The notes: a model not told the origin generated them from the sequence alone. A stretch of DNA of 64,000 nucleotides from Sediminicoccus sp. KRV36 (GCF_023243115.1 NZ_CP085081.1:2790001-2854000), one strand, 5' to 3'; positions 1-9,625 are shown, counted from the stretch's first letter. Numbers and translations are program-made.

Positions 1-2088
1 GCCGTTGCTGACCTCACCCGCGGGGATGTTCTCGACGATCCAGGAGCGGGCGCCATGCGCCACCGCCCTCGGCCAAAGAATGGGCAGGTCAGCGAAGGAG
101 AGCCGGTCCAGCTCCAGGTCCAGCGCGCCGCTCCAGCGCCCCGCATCCAGCCCCGCGGCGCCCGAGGCACTGACGGTGCTGGCCGGGCGGTCGGGGACGC
201 CCAGGCGCAGGTTGAGCGAGTCCAGCACCAACTGCGTGGCGTTGGCGCTGCCCCGGATTTCTCCGCTCTGGAGCTCGATGCCCGCCCCTTCCGGTGTCAC
301 CACCCGGGTCGCTGCCAGGTTGACGGAGAGGTTGCCGCCAAGCGGCCGCCAGTCGCCAAAGGCCGCATCCGTGGCGAAGTCCAGGCTGGCATTGCCCGCA
401 TGCAGCATCCCGCGCGGCAGGCTGCGGCGGACGGCGTCACGCGCATCCATCGCCACACCCTCGGGCCAGAGGCGCGGAATATCGGTCAGGTCCAGATGCT
501 CAAGGCCGATGGTCAGGCTGCCGGTCCAGCCCTCGCCCTCGCGCGTCAGCCGGCCATCGGCCAGCAGCAGCGTGCCTTCCTTGGCCCTGCCCGGGTCCGG
601 CTTGAGGCGCAGGCTGAGCCCGTCGAGCGCGAGGCGCGCCGGACTGGCATTGATCTGGAATTCGGCGCGGTCCACCGCCAGGGCCTGGCCATCCGGCGTG
701 ACGAGCTGCGCATCGGCCAGAATGGCCATCAGGCTGCCACTCAGCGGTCGCCAGGTGTTGAAGGCGGCATCGGCGGCGAGGCCGAGGCGCAGGGTGGCTT
801 CGGCCAGCGTGCCATTGGGCAGGGCCAGCCGGGCCGCTTCCCGCGCCTCGGGGGCCAGGCCCTCGGGCCACAGGCGTGGCAGGTCGGCGAGGTCCAGCCG
901 GGCCACGGCGGCATTCACGCCGCCCTCCCACCCCGCCTGACCGCGCGTCAGGTCGCCATCGGCTGTCAGCACCATGCCCTCGGTGCCGGCCAGTTGCAGC
1001 ACGGCTTCCTCGAGCACGATCCTGGACCGATCGCCCAGAAGCCGCGCCGAGAGCCGCGTGAAGGGCAGCCGCGAATCACCCGCCAGCCGCAGATCGCCGC
1101 CCTGCTCGGCCTGCAGGGTCAGGCCAAAGCCGGTGGGGCGCCCGGACGCGTCGAACTCGCCCGAGGCCTGGATCGCCACGGGGGCGTCGAGCATGCGAAG
1201 CGGGGCCAGGGGCGGCAGGATCTCCGCCACATCGCCGGGGCGCAGCACGGGCAGGTCCATTCGCAGGGAGAAGCGCAGCGGCGAGCCCCGGATGCGGCCC
1301 AGCAGATGCACCGGGATATCCACGCCGGCCACCCGCAGCGTCGCCTCGCCATCGCCCTCCACGCCGCCATGGGCCAGGCGGCGCAACTCCATCTGCGGGT
1401 CCTGCAGCGCCCAATCCCGGCCGAGTGCCGCATCGCGGATCGTCACATGCCCGCCCGTCACGCGAATGCGGCGGAGCGAGGTGTGCGTGGCGCGCTCCTC
1501 GGGCGGGGCCATGAGATCGGCCAGCATCTCGCCGGTGTCATCCGGGGCGTCGGTGGCGGGGGTATCGCCCGCCGGGCTGGCCTGAGCAGTGGCGCTGCCG
1601 CCGATATCCAGCGCCAGCGCGCCCTCGGTATCGCGCAGCAGCGTCAGGGTCGGCCCGTTCAGCTCGATGGTGGCGGGCGCCAGCACACCCCGCAGCAGCG
1701 GGCCGAGTGCCAGCGTCATGCTGGCATCGGGCAGGCTGGCGCGCAGATGCCCGGCACGGTCATGCAAGGTCACGCCGGAGAGGCGAATATCCAGCGGCGC
1801 GCCATCGCCATGCCAACCCTCCCACGCGATGGCCGCGCGGCGAATGGCCAGCCGCGCCTCGCCATCCGGGCGGTTCACCGCGGCTTCGATGCGGCGCGCC
1901 AGGAAGCTGGTCTCTACCTCTCCCTTGGAGAGCCGCCAGGCGAAGACGCCCACGGCCAGCCCGAGCAGCATCGGCATGGCCACCACGAGGCCGAGGCCCA
2001 GCCGCAGCAGCAGGTGCCATGGCCGCAGCTTCCGGGGATGCGGCGCGCGCCGGGCCGGCAATGGGATGGGGGCTTGACCCTGGCTCAT
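1..2088 (-). CDS. AsmA/YhdP-like envelope protein (3' end outside window)
   Basis: Partial gene: 696 codons are visible and the reading frame is still open at the window edge. The start is an ATG preceded by a good AGGGGAG ribosome site about 10 bases upstream. Residues ~26-51 form one hydrophobic membrane anchor after a short basic N-terminus. The rest is a repetitive beta-rich sequence with recurring 'L(x)G..L.L' patterns and a 'RSWIVENIPAGEVSNG' segment near the window edge, as in DUF3971/AsmA-like (YhdP) proteins. Members of that superfamily are long periplasmic rods anchored in the inner membrane and implicated in lipid transport to the outer membrane. The gene diverges from glnE with only 20 bases between the two start codons. 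The family call is mine from the sequence pattern; the exact subfamily is uncertain. Confidence 0.75.
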   Translation of the reverse strand, partial: MSQGQAPIPLPARRAPHPRKLRPWHLLLRLGLGLVVAMPMLLGLAVGVFAWRLSKGEVETSFLARRIEAAVNRPDGEARLAIRRAAIAWEGWHGDGAPLDIRLSGVTLHDRAGHLRASLPDASMTLALGPLLRGVLAPATIELNGPTLTLLRDTEGALALDIGGSATAQASPAGDTPATDAPDDTGEMLADLMAPPEERATHTSLRRIRVTGGHVTIRDAALGRDWALQDPQMELRRLAHGGVEGDGEATLRVAGVDIPVHLLGRIRGSPLRFSLRMDLPVLRPGDVAEILPPLAPLRMLDAPVAIQASGEFDASGRPTGFGLTLQAEQGGDLRLAGDSRLPFTRLSARLLGDRSRIVLEEAVLQLAGTEGMVLTADGDLTRGQAGWEGGVNAAVARLDLADLPRLWPEGLAPEAREAARLALPNGTLAEATLRLGLAADAAFNTWRPLSGSLMAILADAQLVTPDGQALAVDRAEFQINASPARLALDGLSLRLKPDPGRAKEGTLLLADGRLTREGEGWTGSLTIGLEHLDLTDIPRLWPEGVAMDARDAVRRSLPRGMLHAGNASLDFATDAAFGDWRPLGGNLSVNLAATRVVTPEGAGIELQSGEIRGSANATQLVLDSLNLRLGVPDRPASTVSASGAAGLDAGRWSGALDLELDRLSFADLPILWPRAVAHGARSWIVENIPAGEVSNG

Positions 2089-2108
2089 CCAGGCGGCTCC
2101 CCTGCCGG

Positions 2109-5042
2109 ATGATGAACCCGAAACCCCTGCATGATCCGGCCGCGATTCTCCGGCTGCGCAGCCGCCTTGCCGAAGGCGATGCCGCCCAGCAGGCCCTGGC
2201 CACGCGGGAAGATGCGGCCCCCCTGCTCGATGTGATGGCCGCCCACAGCCCCTATCTGGCCGATCTCTGCTGGGCCGAAGCGCCGAGCCTGTTGCGCCTG
2301 CTCGACCGTGGCGCGGAGGATGCCATGCAATGCGCGCTGGATCCCCTCACCAAGGCGGACCCGGCCTCCCCGCGCGATGCGGTGATGAGCCTGCTGCGCC
2401 GGGCCAAGCGCCAGGGTGCCCTGGTGGCGGCGGCGGCCGACCTCGGCAGCCTCTGGCCGCTGGACCGCGTGACCGGCGCGCTGAGTGACCTGGCGGACCT
2501 CACCATCGACTTCGCCTGCGCCCATCTGCTGCTGGATGCCGCGCGGCGCGGCCAGATCAAGCTGGCCCGCACCAAGGGCGAGCCGAAGCAGATCACGAAG
2601 GGCTCGGGCCTCATCGTGCTGGGCATGGGGAAGCTCGGCGGACGCGAGCTGAACTACTCCTCGGATATTGACCTCTTGCTGCTGCATGACCCTGACGGGT
2701 CTTCCTATCACGAAGAATTCGGCGCGGCTCCCTACATCCGGATCGCGCGGGACCTGGTGCGCCTGATGGAGGAACGCACGAGCGAGGGCTACGTCTTCCG
2801 CACCGATCTGCGCCTGCGCCCGGACCCGGCGGCAACCCCGCTTTGCGTGAGCGTTCCCATGGCCCTCTCCTACTACGAAAGCCTGGGCCAGAACTGGGAG
2901 CGCGCGGCCATGATCAAGGCGCGCCCCGTGGCCGGCGACCGCGCGGCGGGCGAGGCTTTCCTGCGCGAATTGCGCCCCTTCATCTGGCGGCGTCACCTGG
3001 ATTTCGCGGCCGTGGCCGATATCCATTCCATCAAGCGGCAAATCCATCTGCACAAGGCCGAACGCGGCGCGGGGGGCGAGATTGCCGTGGCGGGGCATGA
3101 CGTCAAGCTTGGCCGTGGCGGCATCCGCGAAATCGAGTTCACCGTCCAGGTGCTGCAACTCATCTGGGGTGGGCGGGACCCGGCGCTGCGGGACCCGACG
3201 ACGCTGGGCGCCCTCTCCCTCCTTGCATCCGCCGGCAAGATGGACCGGCGCGCCGCGGCCGACCTCGCTGATGCCTATGTGTTTTTGCGCAACACCGAGC
3301 ACCGGCTGCAAATGGTGAATGACCGCCAGACGCACCGCCTGCCGGAGGAGCCCGATGAGCTTGCCCGCATCGCGAGCTTCATGGGCTATCCAGATACCGC
3401 CAGCTTCGCCGAAGCGCTGACCACGTTTCAGCGCCGCGTCCAGGGGCATTACAGCCACCTCTTCGAGGCCGCCCCCCAGCTGACCGCGACCGAGGGTGCC
3501 GGGAACCTCGTCTTCACCGGGGTCGAGGATGATCCGGAAACGCTGGAGACGTTGCGCGGCCTGGGCTTTGGCGAGCCGGCCTCGATCGCGGCCATGGTGC
3601 GCGGCTGGCATCACGGCCGCCCGCGCGCCACCCGCAGCGAGCGCGCCCGCGAATTGCTGACGGAATTGATGCCCGGCCTGCTCAGGGCCTTTGGCCGCCA
3701 GCGCGAGCCGGAGGCCGCCATCACCCGCTTTGACCGGCTGCTGGGCCAGCTCTCGGCCGGCGTGCAGTTCTTTTCGCTGCTGCACCGCAACCCGCGGCTG
3801 ATGGATCGCCTCGCCGCCATGCTCGGCGCGGCCCCGCAACTGGCCGACCACCTGGCACGGCGGCCGGCCGCGCTGGAGGGGTTGCTCGCCGGCAGCTACG
3901 CCGCGCCGGGCGAGAAGCCTCTGGCTGCCCTGCCCGCCCTGCTGCGCGAGGCGCGGGATTTCGAGGAGGCGCTGGAAGCCACCCGCCGCCTCGTCACCGA
4001 ACGGCTGTTCGAGGTGGATGCGGCGGAGCTGGAGGGCAGGCTGGACGCGGATTCCAGCGGCGAGGCCCGCAGCGCCGTGGCCGAAGCCGCCATCGCCGCC
4101 CTGTTGCCCGGGGTGGAGCGCGACTTCGCCCGCCGCTTTGGCCGCGTCTCGGGCGGCAGCCTGGCCGTGCTGGCGCTGGGCAAGCTCGGTGGGCGGGAAA
4201 TGCTGCCCAATTCCGACCTCGACCTGATCATGATCTATGAGCATGACCCGCAGACGGAAGCCAGCGAAGGCGGGCAGCGGGCGCTGGCACCCTCGGAATA
4301 CTTCATCCGCCTCTCGCACCAGATCGTCGCGGCACTGACCACGCCCGGGCGCGATGGCCGCGCCTTCGAGGTGGATATGCGGCTGCGCCCCTCGGGCAAT
4401 AAGGGGCCGGTGGCGGTGCGGCTCTCCGCCTTTGCCCGCTACCACGCCGAGGAGGCCTGGACCTGGGAGCGGATGGCATTGACGCGGGCGCGCGTCATCG
4501 CCGGCCCGGCCGGCTTGACGCGCCAGATCGAAGCCGCACTCGATGCCGCCCTGACCGCGGCGCGGGACGCCCCGGCCGTGCTGCGCGATGCCGCCCAGAT
4601 GCGCGGCCGCATGCTGCGCGAATTGCCGGCCGATGGCCCCTGGGATCTGAAGGCGATGACCGGCGGGCTGGTGGAGGTGGAATTCATCGCCCAGGCGCTG
4701 ACGGTGGCGCATGCCGCCCGCCACCCCAAGCTGCTGCGCCGCACCACCCGGCTCGTCCTCGGCGAACTCGGCCAGGCCGGGCTGCTTGATGAGCGCGAGG
4801 CCGCGACACTGATCCAGGCCGAGCGGCTGTGGCGGGCCATGCTGGGCCTGCTGCGCCTGACGGTCGGCAAGTGGCGCGTACCGGAATTGCCCATCACCGT
4901 GGAGGAGGCGCTGCGCCATGGCGTCGGCACGCTGGTGCATGAGGAAATCCTGAGCATGGCGCATCTGCGGGAGGTGATGCAGGCCCATGCCGCAAGCGTG
5001 CGCGCCAGCTTCCTGCGGCATATCGGCCCGCTGGGGCCTTGA
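2109..5042 (+). CDS. glnE: Bifunctional glutamine synthetase adenylyltransferase/deadenylase GlnE
   Basis: Protein of 977 residues, the normal length for GlnE, which attaches and removes AMP on glutamine synthetase in response to PII and glutamine. The two nucleotidyltransferase halves are clear: a first 'GKLGGRELNYSSDIDL' motif near residue 172 (deadenylylase half) and a second 'GKLGGREMLPNSDLDL' motif near residue 690 (adenylylase half). The start is one of two consecutive ATGs (2109 or 2112); the open frame continues upstream, but that stretch is antisense to the AsmA-like gene and lacks GlnE-like sequence. No strong ribosome site is visible before the start. Confidence 0.95.
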   Translation: MMNPKPLHDPAAILRLRSRLAEGDAAQQALATREDAAPLLDVMAAHSPYLADLCWAEAPSLLRLLDRGAEDAMQCALDPLTKADPASPRDAVMSLLRRAKRQGALVAAAADLGSLWPLDRVTGALSDLADLTIDFACAHLLLDAARRGQIKLARTKGEPKQITKGSGLIVLGMGKLGGRELNYSSDIDLLLLHDPDGSSYHEEFGAAPYIRIARDLVRLMEERTSEGYVFRTDLRLRPDPAATPLCVSVPMALSYYESLGQNWERAAMIKARPVAGDRAAGEAFLRELRPFIWRRHLDFAAVADIHSIKRQIHLHKAERGAGGEIAVAGHDVKLGRGGIREIEFTVQVLQLIWGGRDPALRDPTTLGALSLLASAGKMDRRAAADLADAYVFLRNTEHRLQMVNDRQTHRLPEEPDELARIASFMGYPDTASFAEALTTFQRRVQGHYSHLFEAAPQLTATEGAGNLVFTGVEDDPETLETLRGLGFGEPASIAAMVRGWHHGRPRATRSERARELLTELMPGLLRAFGRQREPEAAITRFDRLLGQLSAGVQFFSLLHRNPRLMDRLAAMLGAAPQLADHLARRPAALEGLLAGSYAAPGEKPLAALPALLREARDFEEALEATRRLVTERLFEVDAAELEGRLDADSSGEARSAVAEAAIAALLPGVERDFARRFGRVSGGSLAVLALGKLGGREMLPNSDLDLIMIYEHDPQTEASEGGQRALAPSEYFIRLSHQIVAALTTPGRDGRAFEVDMRLRPSGNKGPVAVRLSAFARYHAEEAWTWERMALTRARVIAGPAGLTRQIEAALDAALTAARDAPAVLRDAAQMRGRMLRELPADGPWDLKAMTGGLVEVEFIAQALTVAHAARHPKLLRRTTRLVLGELGQAGLLDEREAATLIQAERLWRAMLGLLRLTVGKWRVPELPITVEEALRHGVGTLVHEEILSMAHLREVMQAHAASVRASFLRHIGPLGP

Positions 5043-5097
5043 GACGCGGCGCTGACCTGCGCGAGGCTGCCTTTCACCCAGGAGGGACCAAGTTGCG

Positions 5098-6549
5098 ATG
5101 AAGCTTTTCATGGCGGCGCTGCTGACCGAGACCAACACCTTCTCGCCCCTGCCGACCGGGCGCGCGGCCTTCTACGGCAACCGCTTCAGCCGGAACGCCG
5201 GCAGCCTGGAGCCGCCCTTCTGGGGCAATATCCCGCTGATCGCCTGGCGGCGCATGGCCCAGGCGGCGGGGATGGAGGTGGTGGAAAGCCTCACTGCCAA
5301 CGCCCAGCCCGGCGGCACCACGGTGCGTGCCGCCTATGAGGAACTGCGCGAACTGATCCTGAGCGACCTTCGCGCCGCCGGCCCGGTTGAGATCGTGCTG
5401 CTCAACCTGCATGGCGCCATGGTGGCCGAGGGCCACGACGATTGCGAAAGCGACCTGGTGCGGCATGTGCGGGAGATTGTCGGCCCCGATGTGGTGATCG
5501 GCGTCGAGCTCGACCTGCATTGCCACCTGGATGAGACCCTGCGCGAGAACGCGGATCTTGTGGTGATCTACAAGGAGTACCCGCATGTGGACATGGCGGA
5601 ACGGGCCGAGGATCTGTTCCGCCTGGCGCTGCGCACGGCGCGGCGGGAGATCCGGCCGGTCATCGCCTACCACCCGCTGCACATGATCAGCATGTGGCAT
5701 ACGCCGGTGGAGCCCATGAAATCCCTCGTCGCCGGAATGCTGGTCGCCGAGGCGCGCGGCGACATCCTCTCCCTCTCCTTCGCGCATGGTTTTCCCTGGG
5801 GGGATGTGCCGCATGTCGGGGCGAAGATGGTCGCCATCGCCGATGCTGACGAAGCGCTCGCCGCACGCACGGCGCAGGCCTGGGGCGAGCGCCTCTGGGC
5901 GGTGCGCGAGGCGACGCGCAAGCATTTCGACACACCGGACCAGGCGATTGATGCGGCGCTCGCGGCCCCAGGCGGCACCATGGTGGTCGCCGAAACCTCG
6001 GACAATGCCGGCGGCGGCGCGCCATCCGATGGCACGGCCATGCTGGCGCGCATGCTGGCGCGCGGCGTGCGCGATGCCGCGATCGGGATCTTCTGGGACC
6101 CGATTGCCGTCTCCTTCGTGCATGAAGCCGGCGTGGGCGCCGTCATGCCGCTGCGGCTGGGGGGCAAATGCGGCCTGATGTCGGGCGATCCGCTCGATCT
6201 GATGGTGCGGGTGCATGCGGTGGCGCAAAGCCACGTGCAATCCGGCCTCTCAGGCGGGCGCAGCGAGATGGGGCCCTCGGCCTGGATCGAGGCGGAAGGC
6301 ATCCACATCATCATCGGCAGTGAAAGGCAGCAGGTGTTCCATCCCGATGCCTTCACCGGAATGGGCTGCACGCTGCAGGACAAGCGGCTGGTGGTGGTGA
6401 AATCCTCGCAGCATTTCTACGCAGGCTTCGCGCCCATCGCGCGCGAGATCCGCTATTGCGCGGCCGAGGTCGGCATCCTGCGCGATTTCGCCGCCATCCC
6501 GTATCGGCGCTTCACCGGGGCGTATTGGCCCAAGGTGGAGAACCCGTGA
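5098..6549 (+). CDS. M81 family metallopeptidase (MlrC/microcystinase C-like)
   Basis: Protein of 483 residues. An N-terminal DUF1485-type domain ('AALLTETNTFSPL') is followed by the MlrC C-terminal domain ('SDNAGGGAPSDGTAMLARML'). The zinc ligands described for Sphingomonas MlrC (one Glu, an Asp-x-His pair and a further His) have equivalents here at E11, D139, H141 and H163, with the spacing I remember for the characterised enzyme. MlrC cleaves linear microcystin peptides. Most relatives in proteobacteria have unknown substrates, so a small-peptide or amide hydrolase is the safe call. An AGGAGGGA ribosome site precedes the ATG. The gene lies 55 bases after glnE in the same direction, without an obvious functional link. 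Confidence 0.85.
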   Translation: MKLFMAALLTETNTFSPLPTGRAAFYGNRFSRNAGSLEPPFWGNIPLIAWRRMAQAAGMEVVESLTANAQPGGTTVRAAYEELRELILSDLRAAGPVEIVLLNLHGAMVAEGHDDCESDLVRHVREIVGPDVVIGVELDLHCHLDETLRENADLVVIYKEYPHVDMAERAEDLFRLALRTARREIRPVIAYHPLHMISMWHTPVEPMKSLVAGMLVAEARGDILSLSFAHGFPWGDVPHVGAKMVAIADADEALAARTAQAWGERLWAVREATRKHFDTPDQAIDAALAAPGGTMVVAETSDNAGGGAPSDGTAMLARMLARGVRDAAIGIFWDPIAVSFVHEAGVGAVMPLRLGGKCGLMSGDPLDLMVRVHAVAQSHVQSGLSGGRSEMGPSAWIEAEGIHIIIGSERQQVFHPDAFTGMGCTLQDKRLVVVKSSQHFYAGFAPIAREIRYCAAEVGILRDFAAIPYRRFTGAYWPKVENP

Positions 6550-6561
6550 TCCGACAGGCGG

Positions 6562-7623
6562 CTACAGATAGCGCTGGATATCCAGCGTGCTTTCGCGCCC
6601 CACCTTGTCCAGGCTTTCGCGGATGAAGAGATCCGCGGCGTCGCGGCCGTAATCGCGCAATGTCGTCAGGAAATCCCAGTCGCCGTTGAATTTGGTGCTG
6701 AGCTTGAAGGCGCGCATGCGCTCCTCATCCTCGATCGCATGCAGGAAGATGCGGCGGTAGCGCGGCTGTTCGAGGCGCCCGGAATCCAGCATGCGCTGCA
6801 CAAAATCAATGGCGCGCATCTCGCTCATGAGGGAGGCGTTGAAGCTGATCTCGTTCAGCCGGTTCATGATGTCGCTGGTGCTGGTCGGCAATTCGGGGCG
6901 CAGCAGGGGGTTCAGCTGCACCAGCACGATGTCCGCGGCCATGCGCTCATGATACAGTGGCCAAAGGGCCGGATTGCCGAGGTAGCCGCCATCCCAATAG
7001 GCCTCGCCGTCAATCTCGACCGCCTTGAACACATTGGGCAGGCAGGCGGAAGCGAGCAGCGCATCCACCGTCATCTCGGCCCGGGTGAACACCTTGGGCT
7101 TGCCGGTGCGCACATTGGTGGCCGAGATGAACAGCCGGATCGCCGATTTGTCTTCCCGCAACCGCGCAAGGTCGAGGCTTTCATCCAGCGACTTGCGCAG
7201 CGGGTTGAACTCCATCGGGAAGGGATTCATCTGATAGGGCGACATCAGCCGCGTCATGGTGTCGAACGCGTTCCACGCCATGCTGTATTTGAGGTCCCAG
7301 CCCCATAGCGCCTTCTCCAGCGGCGTGGCCTTGAGGGGCGAGACGGCGAATTTGGCGCCCAGCGAACGCCAGAAGCGGTTCAGCGCATCCTTGGCCCCCA
7401 TCCGCCCGCCTTCGAGCAGGCCGAGGGCGAGGATGACGCCATTGATGGCACCGGCCGAGGTGCCGGAAAGCCCGTCGAACTCGATCCGGTCATCTTCCAG
7501 CAGGCGGTCCAGCGCGCCCCAGGTGAAGGCACCATGCGTGCCGCCGCCCTGCAAAGCGAGGTTGATGCGCCGGGTGGTCTTCTGCGCGATGACGGCGGAG
7601 GTGAGAGTGGCGTTGATGTCCAT
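6562..7623 (-). CDS. Patatin-like phospholipase (with DUF3734-type C-terminus)
   Basis: Protein of 353 residues. The patatin catalytic dyad is present: the glycine-rich oxyanion loop 'LQGGGTHGAF' (residues 24-33), nucleophile S56 in 'GTSAG' and D211 in 'YWDGGYLGNP'. The C-terminal third resembles the DUF3734 extension found on many alphaproteobacterial patatins. The ATG overlaps the stop codon of the upstream hydroxybutyrate dehydrogenase gene by one base (TGATG), so translation is probably coupled. Patatins of this kind frequently sit beside hbdH, suggesting a role in lipid turnover linked to polyhydroxybutyrate or at granule surfaces. That role is inference. No signal peptide is visible, so it is likely cytoplasmic. 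Confidence 0.85.
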   Translation of the reverse strand: MDINATLTSAVIAQKTTRRINLALQGGGTHGAFTWGALDRLLEDDRIEFDGLSGTSAGAINGVILALGLLEGGRMGAKDALNRFWRSLGAKFAVSPLKATPLEKALWGWDLKYSMAWNAFDTMTRLMSPYQMNPFPMEFNPLRKSLDESLDLARLREDKSAIRLFISATNVRTGKPKVFTRAEMTVDALLASACLPNVFKAVEIDGEAYWDGGYLGNPALWPLYHERMAADIVLVQLNPLLRPELPTSTSDIMNRLNEISFNASLMSEMRAIDFVQRMLDSGRLEQPRYRRIFLHAIEDEERMRAFKLSTKFNGDWDFLTTLRDYGRDAADLFIRESLDKVGRESTLDIQRYL

Positions 7624-8417
7624 CAGGCGGCGAGCCAGCCGCCGTCAATGGACAGCGCCGCGCCATTGACCCCACCCGAGCCGGGACCGACGAGCCACAG
7701 CGCCATGCGCGCCACTTCCTCCACTTCGATCCAGCGCTTGGAGGGCTGCTTGCCCAGCAGATGCTCCTTCAGGGCCACCTCCTCGGAGACGCCGAATTTC
7801 TCGGCCAGCGGCTTCACCTGGGCTTCGGCCAGCGGGGTGCGGACAAAGCCGGGGCAGATGGCGTTGCAGGTGACGTTGGCCTGCGCGATTTCCAACGCCA
7901 CGGATTTCGTCAGCCCCACCACGCCATGCTTGGCCGCCACATAGGCGGTCTTGTAGGGGCTCGCCACCAGGCCATGCGCGCTGGCGACGTTGATGATGCG
8001 GCCATGGTCGCGCGCCAGCATGCCCGGCAGGGCGGCGGCGATCGCGTGGAAATTGCTGCTCAGGTTGATCGCGATGATGGCGTCCCACTTCTCGGCCGGG
8101 AAATCCTGCACGGGCGAGACGAACTGGATGCCGGCATTGTTCACCAGGATATCGAGCTTGCCGAACTCGGCCTCGGCGGCCGCCACCATGGCGCGCACCT
8201 CGGCAGGCTTGGACATGTCGGCCGGGCTGTAGGGCGCTGCGGCCACGCCCATCAGGGCGCCGATCTCGGCCCGCGCGGCCGCGATTTCCTCGGGCTTGCC
8301 GAAGCCATTGAGCATCACGCGCGCGCCGGCCTCGGCGTAAATCTTGGCGATGCCCAGGCCGATACCGCTGGTCGAGCCGGTGATTAGGGCAGCCTGCCCC
8401 GCCAGAATCCGTTCCAT
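7623..8417 (-). CDS. 3-hydroxybutyrate dehydrogenase (SDR family)
   Basis: Classical short-chain dehydrogenase of 264 residues when started at the ATG at 8417; an open extension upstream has no SDR character. The cofactor loop 'TGSTSGIG' is at 13-20, 'NNAG' at 93-96, and the catalytic set is S146, Y159, K163. The sequence ('SAHGLVASPYKTAYVAAKHG', then 'CPGFVRTPL.E.Q') matches bacterial D-3-hydroxybutyrate dehydrogenases, which interconvert 3-hydroxybutyrate and acetoacetate with NAD in polyhydroxybutyrate and ketone-body metabolism. It is the first gene of a coupled pair with the patatin-like gene. The exact substrate is inferred from family resemblance and context. Confidence 0.85.
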   Translation of the reverse strand: MERILAGQAALITGSTSGIGLGIAKIYAEAGARVMLNGFGKPEEIAAARAEIGALMGVAAAPYSPADMSKPAEVRAMVAAAEAEFGKLDILVNNAGIQFVSPVQDFPAEKWDAIIAINLSSNFHAIAAALPGMLARDHGRIINVASAHGLVASPYKTAYVAAKHGVVGLTKSVALEIAQANVTCNAICPGFVRTPLAEAQVKPLAEKFGVSEEVALKEHLLGKQPSKRWIEVEEVARMALWLVGPGSGGVNGAALSIDGGWLAA

Positions 8418-8581
8418 GCGCCTTGCCTCTGCCCTGAATTGTGCACTGCGATACCGCGAAACCCAGGATGGCTCAACCACGCGACAAACGCGACAGAGCG
8501 GGCGATCACGCCGCGACACAGCGGCCGCATATTCCCCTCACGACGCCGGGCACCCCGGCTCACCCTCTCGGAGACACTCCC

Positions 8582-8785
8582 ATGCGCCAGATCATCCTCG
8601 CCACCGTCACCCTGATCGCCTTCGCGGCCCATGCCGATGCCGCCTCGCGCATCCCCGCCCCGGTGATGACCGGCATCCAGCTCGCCGGCGGGCTGGGCCA
8701 TGGCGCCCGCCCCGCTCTGCCGCGCGATGCCCAGGCGGCGCAGGCCACCCAGCTTGCCCAGATCGCGGCAGCCAAGGCCGAATAG
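8582..8785 (+). CDS. Small secreted or periplasmic protein, unknown
   Basis: Short protein of 67 residues. The N-terminus 'MRQIILATVTLIAFAAHADA' is a good Sec signal peptide with an Ala-x-Ala type cleavage site near residue 20, leaving a mature peptide of about 47 residues rich in Ala, Gln and Leu. I chose the ATG at 8582 because it starts the signal peptide and has GGAGA upstream; the open frame extends further 5' without coding character. No family is recognised. It stands alone between hbdH (divergent) and the class II aldolase gene. Confidence 0.5.
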   Translation: MRQIILATVTLIAFAAHADAASRIPAPVMTGIQLAGGLGHGARPALPRDAQAAQATQLAQIAAAKAE

Positions 8786-8851
8786 AAGCCTTGCGCGGGG
8801 GCGCATGGCAGGGGTTAATGCTGCTCCGCAACACGCGCTGGAGAAGTCCCC

Positions 8852-9625
8852 ATGTCTGCCGTCCAGGACCCTGCCGCCGCCATTCTGATCGAGCAGCGCC
8901 AACAAGCCCGCATTGACATGGCCGCCGCCCATCGCCTGGCCGTGCTGCATGATTTCCATGAAGCGATCGACAATCACTTCACCCTGATGGTGCCCGGCCG
9001 CCCTGGCCGCTTCTACCTCAACGCCTATGGGCTGCACTGGTCCGAGGTGACCGCCAGCAACCTCATTGAGGTCGCGTATGACGGCACCGTGCTGGAGGGC
9101 TCCGGCCCGGCCGATCGCAGCGCCATCTGCATTCATGCCCCCATCCATGAGATGACCGGCGCGGAGTGCGTGCTGCACACCCACATGCCCTACGTCACCG
9201 CCATCTCCCAGCTTGAGGACATGACGATCGAGATGACGGGCCAGAGCGCGCTGCAATTCCATGGCCGGATTGCCTATGACTACGACTATAACGGCTTCGC
9301 CATCGAGCATGAGGAAGGGGCGCGCATGGCCGCCCTGATGGACGGCAAGCCCATCCTGATGCTGGCCAATCACGGCGTGATCGTCACCGGCAACTCGGTC
9401 GCCCAGGCCTATCACCGGCTCTATTACCTGGAACGCGCCTGCCGGACGCAGATGTTCTCCATGTGGACCAACGCCCGCCGCCGCTTCGTGAAGGAGGAGG
9501 TGCTGGAAAAGATGAAGGCCCAGGCCGCCTGGAAGGACCCGACGCTGTCCATGACCGGGCCGGAATATCACTTTGCGGCGTTGAAGCGCGTGCTGGATAA
9601 GCAAGACCCCAGCTACGCGGATTGA
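8852..9625 (+). CDS. Class II aldolase/adducin family protein
   Basis: Protein of 257 residues with the full zinc site of class II (fuculose-1-phosphate-type) aldolases: H109 and H111 in 'LHTHMPY' and H174 in 'MLANHGVIV'. Relatives include sugar-phosphate aldolases, decarboxylases and many enzymes of unknown substrate, so no specific reaction is assigned. A GGAGAAG-like ribosome site lies just before the ATG. The stop codon TGA lies inside the left arm of a perfect GC hairpin. It has no linked sugar kinase or isomerase; neighbours are a small secreted protein and a Bug-type binding protein. Confidence 0.85.
   Translation: MSAVQDPAAAILIEQRQQARIDMAAAHRLAVLHDFHEAIDNHFTLMVPGRPGRFYLNAYGLHWSEVTASNLIEVAYDGTVLEGSGPADRSAICIHAPIHEMTGAECVLHTHMPYVTAISQLEDMTIEMTGQSALQFHGRIAYDYDYNGFAIEHEEGARMAALMDGKPILMLANHGVIVTGNSVAQAYHRLYYLERACRTQMFSMWTNARRRFVKEEVLEKMKAQAAWKDPTLSMTGPEYHFAALKRVLDKQDPSYAD

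Noticed and set aside
55..2112. Long plus-strand reading frame of 685 codons
   Set aside because: It is antisense to the AsmA-like gene; its sequence is Arg/Gln/Gly/His-rich and repetitive, as expected from a GC-rich opposite strand, while the minus strand gives a plausible membrane-anchored protein.
2085..5138. Minus-strand frame of 1017 codons opposite glnE
   Set aside because: GlnE motifs on the plus strand are unmistakable; the antisense frame shows only GC-rich shadow composition.
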